Positions 1 through 5,775 of a stretch of DNA of 6,798 nt are shown piece by piece. Each line of letters opens with the position of its first letter. The stretch's first letter is position 1. Source of the DNA: Candidatus Aenigmatarchaeota archaeon (GTDB lineage Archaea > Aenigmatarchaeota > Aenigmatarchaeia > QMZP01); NCBI GenBank assembly GCA_016202725.1, contig JACQOD010000015.1, positions 1 through 6,798 on the forward strand, written 5' to 3'. The position numbers were made by a program, and so were the translations under genes. Under the pieces are notes generated by a model. The model saw only the letters and a program-made list of their open reading frames with translations, was not told the origin of the DNA and ran no database searches.

Positions 1-330
1 GCCATCGGCAGGGTGAAAAGCCAGACAGGAGGCGTTGCCCAGCAGGAATGAGGGCCCGTTGAAGGGACGCTACACGGTCAGGGGAGCCCATGCAGCATGA
101 AAATGCCCGAACCAGCAAAGCCGGTGAGGGTAATGTATGACGATCCCGAACAGGGCCACGCATGCCCTCGGGAACAGGTGGCAGGCGTGTGGCCCAGGCC
201 TGCCTTGTCTCTTGCAGCGTTTCCAGCTGTTGGCAGGACCACCACCCAACCTGCATCGCCGAGAAGCCTCCTAGCCAGCTCCACACGCGCAACACTCGCA
301 ACCTCCCTTCCCGGTTCCACCATACCCCGC

Positions 331-346
331 GCAAAGGCATTTATGT
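331..346 (+). promoter_or_regulatory. Probable archaeal promoter (BRE/TATA) of aglB
   Basis: A purine/A-rich stretch (GCAAAGG, 331-337) resembling a BRE is followed by the AT-rich octamer ATTTATGT (339-346), the best TATA-like box ahead of aglB. A TATA box usually lies about 25 bases before the transcription start, which would put that start near 368 and leave a short leader of about 15 bases before the ATG at 383. The match to the archaeal consensus is only moderate. Confidence 0.4.
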
Positions 347-355
347 GTACAGGCC

Positions 356-369
356 ATAGCTGGAGCTAT
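356..369. promoter_or_regulatory. Inverted repeat over the predicted aglB transcription start
   Basis: ATAGCT, a two-base spacer GG, then AGCTAT make a perfect inverted repeat with six-base arms. It lies between the TATA-like box and the start codon and covers the predicted transcription start, where an archaeal repressor would block RNA polymerase. Six-base arms with a short spacer occur by chance roughly once per 0.8 kb, so only the position makes it notable. The regulator is unknown. Confidence 0.3.
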
Positions 370-372
370 ATT

Positions 373-378
373 GAGGGT
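373..378 (+). promoter_or_regulatory. Ribosome binding site deciding the aglB start
   Basis: GAGGGT lies four bases before the ATG at 383 and fits an archaeal Shine-Dalgarno sequence. It favours ATG 383 over the in-frame TTG at 371, which would sit almost on the predicted transcription start and whose own GGAG (362-365) would then be at or before the RNA 5' end. Confidence 0.45.
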
Positions 379-382
379 ATCT

Positions 383-2905
383 ATGACGGAAACACCGCCG
401 GCGCCATCGCCACCGACGCCATCCCGGGGGAGGAAGCTGCGGCTGCCTGCTTTTCGCAAGCCCGCGCTGCCCAAGTCGGGCAAGGCGTGGGCTGCCATCC
501 TGCAGAAGCGCTGGTACGTCCTGGCGGTGCTCGCCATCATGGTGCTGGCCTTCTATGTGAGGGTCCAGCCCGCCAAGTGGGGCGAACTCCCCGGCCTGGA
601 CGAGTTCCTCTTCTACCGCTACAGCGAGTACGTCCTGCAGCACGACCTCCAGTTCCCCGAGGTGGACTACATGCGCCACCACCCGGACGGGATCCGGGTA
701 GGGGAGAGTGAATATGTAGCCCCGATCTACATCCCGGTCTACCTGTATCTGTTCCTGCAGCTGATCGGCATCGGCATGCATTTCCTCACCTTCGTCCTCA
801 TCTACCCGCCCCTGATGGGGGCGTTCGCCGTGGGGGCCATGTTCCTCCTCGGGAGAGAGGCGTACGACCTCAAGGCGGGTCTGCTTGCAGGATTTTTCCT
901 CGCCACGGAGCCGGCGGTCATCGCCCGCACGGTCGCCGGGGTGATCGAGAAGGAGGCGGCCATCGCCCCTTTTGTGGTGCTGGTGATGTTCTTCTTCATC
1001 CGCGCGTACAAGCGCAACAGCTGGGTGAGCGGCCTGCTCGGAGGGGTGTGCCTGGCCGTCATCGGCATGAGCTCGGGGATCACCCAGTTCTTCTACGTGA
1101 TCTTCGCGATCTACGCCCTTGCGCTGCTCATCCTCAACCGGGGGACGGACCGGCTCGTGCGGTCCTACCTGCCCCTCCTGTTGGTGGGGCTCCTCCTCCC
1201 GCCGCTCTTCGTCCGGCACACCACCTCCATTCTCTCCACCGAACTGCCGACCGTCACGTTCACGCTGGCGATTACCGGCCTGGTCCTGATCCGCTTCCTC
1301 GTGGGCCGGTTCCGGCTCCTGAAACCGGAGCAACTGCGGTATTTTTCCCCGGCCCTGATCGGCGTGGCGATCCTCGCCTTCCTCCTCAGCACGCTCTTCG
1401 TGGACGCGTCCCTGAACCTGGTCACCAATGTGGTCAATATCCTCACCCTCCAGCAGCGCGATCCCACGGGCTTCACCGTGGCCGAGAACCAGCCGGGCAA
1501 CTGGGGCGCCATCCTCGAAGCTTCGGGGGCCAGATATGCAGGAGGGACCCTGCCCCAGCTGGTCGGCCTCTGGTGGCTGGCCTCGGCCTGGGTCTACATG
1601 CTCCTCGCCGTCCTGGTCGGCCTGACTGCGGTCCTGGCCAGGTATCCGGCCTTCAGGCGAATGGAAACCAAGGTCCTCCTGTTCCTGGCCTGGCTGGTCT
1701 TTGCGTACATCACCGGGACCAACAATGAATATATAACGGCCACGCTGGTCATGAGCTTCGCCGTGCTGGGCGCCGTGCTGGTGGCCATCGCCACCCGGGG
1801 GCAGCCTGGCAAGGAGCTGCTGCTCTTCTACATCGTCTGGCTGGCTACTGCAGTCCTGTCGGTGTTCTTCCAGATCAGGCTGCTGTCCTTGTACGGCCCG
1901 ATTGCCGCGCTCATGGCGGGCGTCGGCCTGTCCTACGTGATCACCCACCTCTTCCGCCAGAAGGATGGCGGCCGCCTGAAGGTCATCGTCCGCCACCTCC
2001 CCATCCCGCTGATCGCCTTCTTCGCCATCGTCATCTCCCTGAACGCCGCAAGCGCCTACTCCTACACCGCCAACCAGGGGCCCGCCATGTGCGTCATCAA
2101 TCCTGATATCCTCATCAACCGGGAGAAATGCGTCGTCATCCAGGCCGACGGCAGCCTGCAATTCGCGGCGGGCCAGCCCTGGTATGACGCCTTCAAGTAC
2201 ATGTCCACGCAGACCGATCCTGAAGCGAATTTCCTCTCGTGGTGGGATTTCGGCTACTGGTTCCAGACCCGCGGGCTGCGCAACTCGGTCTCCGACGGGG
2301 GAGGGGGCTACCGGGACCAGATCGCGCGCTGGTTCACGGCGGATGCCAGCCAGTGGGGCGAGGTGGAAGAATTCCTGGTGAGGCGCGAGGTGGACTACGT
2401 CCTCATGGACTTCACCCTTCCCGGCAAGTACGGGGCCATCACGGCCATCGCCAGCGAAGGCCAGGCGATCAAGGGCATCCCCCAGTTCAGCCAGAGCCAG
2501 CAGTTCCAGCAAGGCGGGCAGACGATCATCGAGTTCGTCAGCGGGCCGTACGCCCTCTGGATCCCGTCAGACGGCAACCAGGTCACCGGCGTGCCCATGC
2601 TCCTGCAGGCTGCCGGATCGCAGTATGCCCAACTCGGCTTCATCAATGAGCTGTGCACTGCCGCGGACATCCTCCGGGTGGGGAATGAAACCCAGACCGT
2701 TGGCGGGTGCGTAGCCGTCACCCAGGCCGGGGTGTTCTACCTGCCGGACGACATCAAGAACACCGTCTTCTCCCGGCTCATGTTCATGGGGGGGGCCGGC
2801 CTCCCTGTCCAGAAGGTGTTTGACAACGCCCTGATCCAGATCTTCGAGGTGCGCTACAACACCACCGATGGCAGGGGAACGTGGTGGCAGCGGGCGGCGG
2901 TGTAG
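383..2905 (+). CDS. aglB: Oligosaccharyltransferase, AglB/STT3 family (N-glycosylation)
   Basis: This is the membrane catalytic enzyme of archaeal N-glycosylation. It transfers a glycan from a polyprenyl-phosphate carrier to Asn in N-x-S/T sequons on the extracytoplasmic face. The 840-residue product has a basic, proline-rich cytoplasmic N-terminus, a first membrane segment at about 44-59, many further hydrophobic segments to about 557, and a soluble C-terminal domain of about 280 residues. Family motifs are visible: the first acidic loop motif around D73 (LDEF), a second DxD-like motif written E-K-E (189-191) after RTVAG, the TVAE motif (365-368), a conserved-looking Arg at 499 before the last membrane segments, and WWDFGYW (620-626), the WWDYG sequon-binding signature. 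A D...GKYGAI stretch after 676 may be the DK/MI-type region, but I cannot assign it firmly. Two sequons (N768, N826) and four cysteines (570, 583, 758, 776) lie in the soluble domain. The ATG start is chosen on its Shine-Dalgarno; a TTG start four codons earlier is possible. The gene appears to be transcribed alone and converges on the methyltransferase gene. Confidence 0.96.
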   Translation: MTETPPAPSPPTPSRGRKLRLPAFRKPALPKSGKAWAAILQKRWYVLAVLAIMVLAFYVRVQPAKWGELPGLDEFLFYRYSEYVLQHDLQFPEVDYMRHHPDGIRVGESEYVAPIYIPVYLYLFLQLIGIGMHFLTFVLIYPPLMGAFAVGAMFLLGREAYDLKAGLLAGFFLATEPAVIARTVAGVIEKEAAIAPFVVLVMFFFIRAYKRNSWVSGLLGGVCLAVIGMSSGITQFFYVIFAIYALALLILNRGTDRLVRSYLPLLLVGLLLPPLFVRHTTSILSTELPTVTFTLAITGLVLIRFLVGRFRLLKPEQLRYFSPALIGVAILAFLLSTLFVDASLNLVTNVVNILTLQQRDPTGFTVAENQPGNWGAILEASGARYAGGTLPQLVGLWWLASAWVYMLLAVLVGLTAVLARYPAFRRMETKVLLFLAWLVFAYITGTNNEYITATLVMSFAVLGAVLVAIATRGQPGKELLLFYIVWLATAVLSVFFQIRLLSLYGPIAALMAGVGLSYVITHLFRQKDGGRLKVIVRHLPIPLIAFFAIVISLNAASAYSYTANQGPAMCVINPDILINREKCVVIQADGSLQFAAGQPWYDAFKYMSTQTDPEANFLSWWDFGYWFQTRGLRNSVSDGGGGYRDQIARWFTADASQWGEVEEFLVRREVDYVLMDFTLPGKYGAITAIASEGQAIKGIPQFSQSQQFQQGGQTIIEFVSGPYALWIPSDGNQVTGVPMLLQAAGSQYAQLGFINELCTAADILRVGNETQTVGGCVAVTQAGVFYLPDDIKNTVFSRLMFMGGAGLPVQKVFDNALIQIFEVRYNTTDGRGTWWQRAAV

Positions 2906-2957
2906 CGCTGTGATCTGTGCCATGGGCCGGGGGTTTCGCCGCAAACGTTCCACAGCC

Positions 2958-3012
2958 CGTTAAGGGCAGACCACAGACTACATTGAACCGTGCAGAAGAT
3001 CTCGGACGAGGA
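2958..3012 (+). repeat. 55-base intergenic repeat element, copy 1
   Basis: This stretch begins 52 bases after the aglB stop and matches 6744-6798 without gaps at 42 of 55 positions by my count. The longest shared block is CTCGGACGAGGA at its end; CTAAGGGC/TTAAGGGC, ACCACAG and TGAACCGT are also shared. Both copies follow a plus-strand gene in the same orientation. Differences fall about equally on all three codon positions (5, 5, 3) in the one frame open in both copies, which argues against a protein. The other copy is cut by the window edge, so the element may be longer. GTTCCACAG (2947-2955) and CTGTGGCAAC (3094-3103) form an imperfect inverted pair around copy 1 that could mark its ends, but this is weak. 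No clear oligo-T terminator is present in the 2906-3134 gap. Confidence 0.6.
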
Positions 3013-3134
3013 GATGAGGTCATTGCGCATCCGGAGGCATTCGCTCCATCCTCAATGGAAGTGCGCCATCAGCCTCCGGGGAAACAGTTTATTCTGTGGC
3101 AACACCTAACTGTTCCGGGACACCATTTTCGCGC

Positions 3135-3887
3135 TCACCCCCGCTTTCTCGCGAGGCAGAAGACCGTCCCTCCGAAGGAGGGGAACAGCCTGAACAGGAT
3201 CCCGTAGAGCCTCTTGGCCGCGAACCCCAGCAGGGGGGAGCGCTCCCGCAGATGGTCGAAGACGTAGGGGCGGTACTCCAGGCGCAGGACATCGAAGTCC
3301 GCGCCCAGGAGCTGCCGGAGGTCCTCCCTGGAGAACAGGTGGTGCAGCCAGCTCCCCTTGGCGACTCCCCGAGCCAGGAGCCGGTCCTGCAGGCGGCAGG
3401 GGTAGAAGCCGAAGAGGGGAAGCTGGGACACCTCGCCGAAATGGTGGTCCAGGAGCTGGCGCCGGTTGGGGACGACGATGCAGAGGTAGCCTCCAGGGGA
3501 GAGCACGCTGCCGACCGCCCGCAGGAAGGACGGATTGTCCCGGACATGGTCCAGCACCTCGATCAGGGTGACCAGGCGGAACGATCCCTGGCTAAAGGGG
3601 AGGGCGAAGCCGTCGCCCAGGACCAGGGATGATCCAGGCCGTACGACAGCCAGCTCCTGGGGGGAGGCGGCCAGGTAACCGAGCTTCCGGTCGAACCAGA
3701 TCTTCGCCCCCCGGTTCAGCCCCACCACGTGCGCCGGGGTTTCCGCGGCCAGCAAGCCGACCAGCGCGCCGGTCCCGCAGCCGAGGTCAAGGATCCGGTC
3801 CCCCCTCGCGAGAGGGACGTCCTCCCGGATGGCCTTTGCGATGGCCACGTTGTGGGAGGATGCGTGGAAGCGGTCGGGAGCCTGCAT
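3135..3887 (-). CDS. Class I SAM-dependent methyltransferase
   Basis: This encodes a probable cytosolic methyltransferase of the Methyltransf_11 / UbiE-like kind, 250 residues from the chosen start. The Rossmann-type SAM site is clear: LDLGCGTG (33-40) is motif I, VVGLN (54-58) covers the strand with the ribose-contact region, GDGFALPF (91-98) is the acidic/adenine-contact segment, LIEVLDHV (108-115) is motif II, and LSPGGYLCIVVPN (129-141) is motif III. The C-terminal 100 residues carry no motif I recognise and would hold substrate specificity. Its place among glycan genes suggests methylation of a sugar or lipid-linked glycan, but that is inference. The frame stays open upstream to a TTG at 3947. 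I prefer ATG 3887 because a TATA-like box lies inside that extension, about 25 bases before the ATG, as expected for a leaderless mRNA. It is divergent from the Alg14 operon and convergent with aglB. Confidence 0.9.
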   Translation of the reverse strand: MQAPDRFHASSHNVAIAKAIREDVPLARGDRILDLGCGTGALVGLLAAETPAHVVGLNRGAKIWFDRKLGYLAASPQELAVVRPGSSLVLGDGFALPFSQGSFRLVTLIEVLDHVRDNPSFLRAVGSVLSPGGYLCIVVPNRRQLLDHHFGEVSQLPLFGFYPCRLQDRLLARGVAKGSWLHHLFSREDLRQLLGADFDVLRLEYRPYVFDHLRERSPLLGFAAKRLYGILFRLFPSFGGTVFCLARKRG

Positions 3888-3908
3888 ACCAAGGGATGGA
3901 AGGACAGG

Positions 3909-3916
3909 AATATAAG
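3909..3916 (-). promoter_or_regulatory. TATA-like box for the methyltransferase gene
   Basis: On the minus strand this reads CTTATATT. Its centre is about 25 bases before the ATG at 3887, so transcription should start at or very near that codon and give a leaderless mRNA. No Shine-Dalgarno sequence precedes the ATG, which agrees. Confidence 0.55.
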
Positions 3917-3919
3917 GGT

Positions 3920-3932
3920 CTCTGGACCAGAG
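3920..3932. promoter_or_regulatory. Palindrome between divergent promoters, candidate operator
   Basis: CTCTGG, a single A, then CCAGAG form a perfect 13-base palindrome. It lies between the two opposed TATA-like boxes, three bases upstream of the methyltransferase box where its BRE should be, and 19 bases from the operon's box. A dimeric regulator bound here could control one or both directions. The inverted repeat at aglB (356-369) has a different sequence, so a shared regulator is not indicated. Confidence 0.35.
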
Positions 3933-3951
3933 CAGGGGCTTGGGCAAACGG

Positions 3952-3959
3952 TTTTTAAG
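3952..3959 (+). promoter_or_regulatory. TATA-like box for the glycosyltransferase operon
   Basis: TTTTTAAG is centred about 25 bases before the ATG at 3981 and follows an A-rich CAAACG that could serve as BRE. The start codon has no Shine-Dalgarno sequence, so the first gene of the operon is probably translated from a leaderless mRNA. The spacing is the same as on the opposite strand. Confidence 0.55.
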
Positions 3960-3980
3960 CCCTTCCCTGCAAGCTTATCC

Positions 3981-4424
3981 ATGAAACTCTGCCTCGCCTC
4001 TTCCGCGGGAGGGCACCTGCGGGAGCTGCTCCAGCTCCGGCCGGCCTTCGCCAGCCGGGATCACTGCTACCTCACCTTCCGGAGGGAAGACAGCAGCGAG
4101 CTGCAGGGAAGGGTGTATTTCGTCATTGATCCCAAGCGCAACCCCCTGAAGCTTGCCTGGAACCTGCTCCAGAGCGTCCGCGTCCTGCTCAAGGAGCGGC
4201 CCCGCGTGGTGCTCACCACCGGGGCTGGAGTGGTCATCCCGTTCTGCATCCTGGCGAAGCTCCTGGGGGCGAAGCTCGTCTTCCTGGAGAGCTTCTGCCG
4301 CGTCCGGCGGCCCTCCCTCACTGGCAGGGTGCTCTACCCCTTCGCGGACCTCTTCCTCGTGCAGTGGCCCGAGCTCCTGCAGGCGTACGGAACGAAGGCC
4401 CGCTACTGGGGAGGCGTCCTATGA
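3981..4424 (+). CDS. Alg14/PssD-like glycosyltransferase subunit
   Basis: The 147-residue product matches the Alg14 / PssD / EpsF type, the N-terminal half of a split GT-B enzyme that binds the lipid acceptor and recruits the catalytic Alg13-like partner. Visible signatures are SSAGGH (7-12) right at the N-terminus, TTGAGVVIP (79-87), an ESFCRVRRPS segment (103-112) and FADLFLVQWPEL (121-132), followed by a Tyr-rich end with a terminal G-G. Eukaryotic Alg14 has an N-terminal membrane anchor; this protein lacks one, as bacterial PssD proteins do, so it would sit on the membrane by peripheral contacts. The frame is open back to 3729, but the TATA-like box at 3952-3959 and the family N-terminus fix the start at 3981. 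It overlaps the Alg13-like gene by ATGA. The sugar transferred is unknown. Confidence 0.9.
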   Translation: MKLCLASSAGGHLRELLQLRPAFASRDHCYLTFRREDSSELQGRVYFVIDPKRNPLKLAWNLLQSVRVLLKERPRVVLTTGAGVVIPFCILAKLLGAKLVFLESFCRVRRPSLTGRVLYPFADLFLVQWPELLQAYGTKARYWGGVL

Positions 4425-4879
4425 TCTTCGTCACGGTGGGGACCGATACCCACGACTTCTCCCGCCTCCTGGAGGCAGCGGACGCCGCCGCCCGCGGGCG
4501 GGGGACGGTGATGCAGACCGGCCATTCGCGCTACCAGCCGCGCCACGCCCGGTCATTCCCCTTCGCGAGCAATGCGGAGATTGCCCTTCTCTACCGGAAG
4601 GCGAAGGTCATTGTCACCCATGCCGGGGCTGGCTCGATCATCGCCGCCCTCGCCGAGGGGAAGGTCCCGGTCGTGGTTCCCCGCAGGAAGGCCCTGGGGG
4701 AGCATGTGGACGACCACCAGCTGGACCTGGCGCGCTTCCTCGCGGCCAAGGGGAAGGTGGTCCTCGTGGAGGATGTGGCTGCCTTGGCAGGCGCCCTCAA
4801 GGCGCGCTCCCGCAGGCTCAGGAGGGATCCCCGCCTGGTGCGCGCATTGGACCGCTACCTGCGGCAGGTGGGTGCATGA
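4421..4879 (+). CDS. Alg13/PssE-like glycosyltransferase subunit
   Basis: This is the partner of the preceding protein: the C-terminal, nucleotide-sugar-binding half of a GT-B glycosyltransferase (GT28-type C-terminal domain, Alg13 / PssE). The 152 residues open with IFVTVGT (2-8), continue with THAGAGSI (66-73), and carry the donor-binding signature VVVPRRKALGEHVDDHQ (84-100). This fits the family length well. The start overlaps the upstream stop as ATGA and has GGAGG (4410-4414) six bases ahead, so translation is probably coupled and yields the two subunits in proportion. In eukaryotes Alg13/Alg14 adds the second GlcNAc to the dolichol-linked chain, and fused archaeal relatives (Agl24 type) have a similar role. 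The donor used here cannot be read from sequence. Confidence 0.93.
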   Translation: MIFVTVGTDTHDFSRLLEAADAAARGRGTVMQTGHSRYQPRHARSFPFASNAEIALLYRKAKVIVTHAGAGSIIAALAEGKVPVVVPRRKALGEHVDDHQLDLARFLAAKGKVVLVEDVAALAGALKARSRRLRRDPRLVRALDRYLRQVGA

Positions 4880-5775
4880 ACAGGGCGTCCCGCCGGGTGG
4901 CACGGCCGTGGCCGTCGGTGACCGTCATCGTGGCGACGTACAACAACCGGCAGGCCCTGCGCCCCGCCCTCCGGGGCATGCTCGCAGTCGACTATCCGGG
5001 AAGGAAGGACGTGATCGTCGTGAACGACGGCTCCACCGATGGCACGAAGGAGATGCTGGACCGGGAGTTCCAGGGCCTGCGGGGACTGACCGTCGTCCAC
5101 CTGCCGCACGGCGGGGTCTGCAGGGCCCGCAATGCAGGCATCGGGCGGGCACGGGGGCAGATCATCGTCAACATGGACCATGACTGCGTTCCTGCAAAGG
5201 GTTGGCTGCGCGCGCTCGTGGACGGGTTCACGCCTGGCGTGGGGGTGGTCAGTTCGTACGGGTTCTATGGCGGAACGTCCACCGCCTTCCTGGCCTCCGT
5301 CCTGCGGGAAGTGGGGGGGTATGATGAGCGGTACGCCTACTACCGGGAAGATGCCGACCTCAGTTTTACGATCATGGAACGCGGGTGGGCGTTCAAGCTC
5401 GTGGACGCCCCCTATACGCACGACCACGCTCCGGTCCAGCCCCGCGGGGTGCGAAGCATCGTCCGGTACGCCTTCCAGCGCTGGCGGTACCACATGAACG
5501 ATGTCCTCCTGTTCAAGCAGCATCCCTCCCTGGCCGGTCGGTTCCTGCATGTCAGGGGGGGCTTCCTCATCAGCCCGTTCGCCGATTTCCGCGTGGCCAC
5601 CGGCCTCTGGAACAGCGGAAGCTTCGCCCTTTCATCCCCCCGGGGCATGGTGTTCCTGCCCAACCGCTCCCCCCTGCACGCAGGATTGATATTCCTCCTC
5701 GGGCTGCTCTATGTGGGAGGGGTGAAGGCCTACCGGCTGCGCGGCAGCCTGAAGCACCGGAAGCTGCTCCTATGA
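4876..5775 (+). CDS. Family 2 glycosyltransferase (GT-A fold)
   Basis: A 299-residue inverting glycosyltransferase of family GT2. In order: the nucleotide-binding start VIVATYNN (17-24), NDGSTDG (50-56, the usual DDGS motif with Asn first), ARNAGI (84-89), a DxD metal site DHD (101-103) after IIVNM, and the catalytic-base motif RED (157-159) following a GGYDERY segment. The region after about 195 is basic, and a hydrophobic stretch at about 259-276 looks like a single membrane segment or re-entrant helix near the C-terminus, so the enzyme probably works at the inner face of the membrane on a lipid-linked acceptor. It starts within the upstream stop (ATGA) with AGGTGG (4866-4871) just ahead. 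It likely extends the glycan begun by other enzymes; donor and linkage are unknown. Confidence 0.93.
   Translation: MNRASRRVARPWPSVTVIVATYNNRQALRPALRGMLAVDYPGRKDVIVVNDGSTDGTKEMLDREFQGLRGLTVVHLPHGGVCRARNAGIGRARGQIIVNMDHDCVPAKGWLRALVDGFTPGVGVVSSYGFYGGTSTAFLASVLREVGGYDERYAYYREDADLSFTIMERGWAFKLVDAPYTHDHAPVQPRGVRSIVRYAFQRWRYHMNDVLLFKQHPSLAGRFLHVRGGFLISPFADFRVATGLWNSGSFALSSPRGMVFLPNRSPLHAGLIFLLGLLYVGGVKAYRLRGSLKHRKLLL

Larger units (their letters stand above)
1..370. other. Upstream region without a convincing gene
   Basis: I see no recognisable gene here. The first 51 bases are open in plus frame 1 and end in TGA at 49-51, so they could be the last 16 codons of a gene outside the window, but 16 residues cannot be identified. 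A minus-strand 81-codon frame (78-323) has mixed third-base use, unlike the strongly G/C-ending codons of the genes nearby, and resembles no family I know. The last 40 bases hold the probable aglB promoter, listed separately. No tRNA, rRNA or box C/D guide RNA was recognised. Confidence 0.5.

Noticed and set aside
55..66. CCCGTTGAAGGG near the window start as a third copy of the repeat element
   Set aside because: Only about a dozen bases resemble the element's start, and the similarity does not continue.
78..323. Minus-strand 81-codon open frame in the upstream region
   Set aside because: Third-base use differs from the neighbouring genes, there is no recognisable domain, and its only TATA-like sequence is the one better assigned to aglB. 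A real small gene is not excluded.
341..2512. Long open frame of 723 codons antisense to aglB
   Set aside because: It is a shadow of a GC-rich gene: its product is a low-complexity mix rich in Glu, Asp, Gln, His and Gly with no recognisable domain, while the plus strand encodes a clear AglB.
2788..2795. Run of eight G in aglB, and runs of seven G in the GT2 gene (5312-5318, 5555-5561), as phase-variation sites
   Set aside because: At this GC content a few runs of seven or eight G are expected in 6.8 kb by chance, and all reading frames are intact. They remain places where a sequencing indel could occur.
3075..3120. Imperfect inverted repeat between aglB and the methyltransferase as a terminator
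   Set aside because: The arms match only with bulges, and no oligo-T stretch follows in either direction, as an archaeal terminator would need.
2917..3207. Plus-strand 96-codon frame through repeat copy 1
   Set aside because: Although the matching frame is open in copy 2, differences between copies show no third-position excess, and the frame runs into the opposite-strand methyltransferase.
3729..3980. N-terminal extension of the Alg14-like protein
   Set aside because: The extension overlaps the methyltransferase gene and the promoter region, and the family's N-terminal motif begins right after the Met at 3981.
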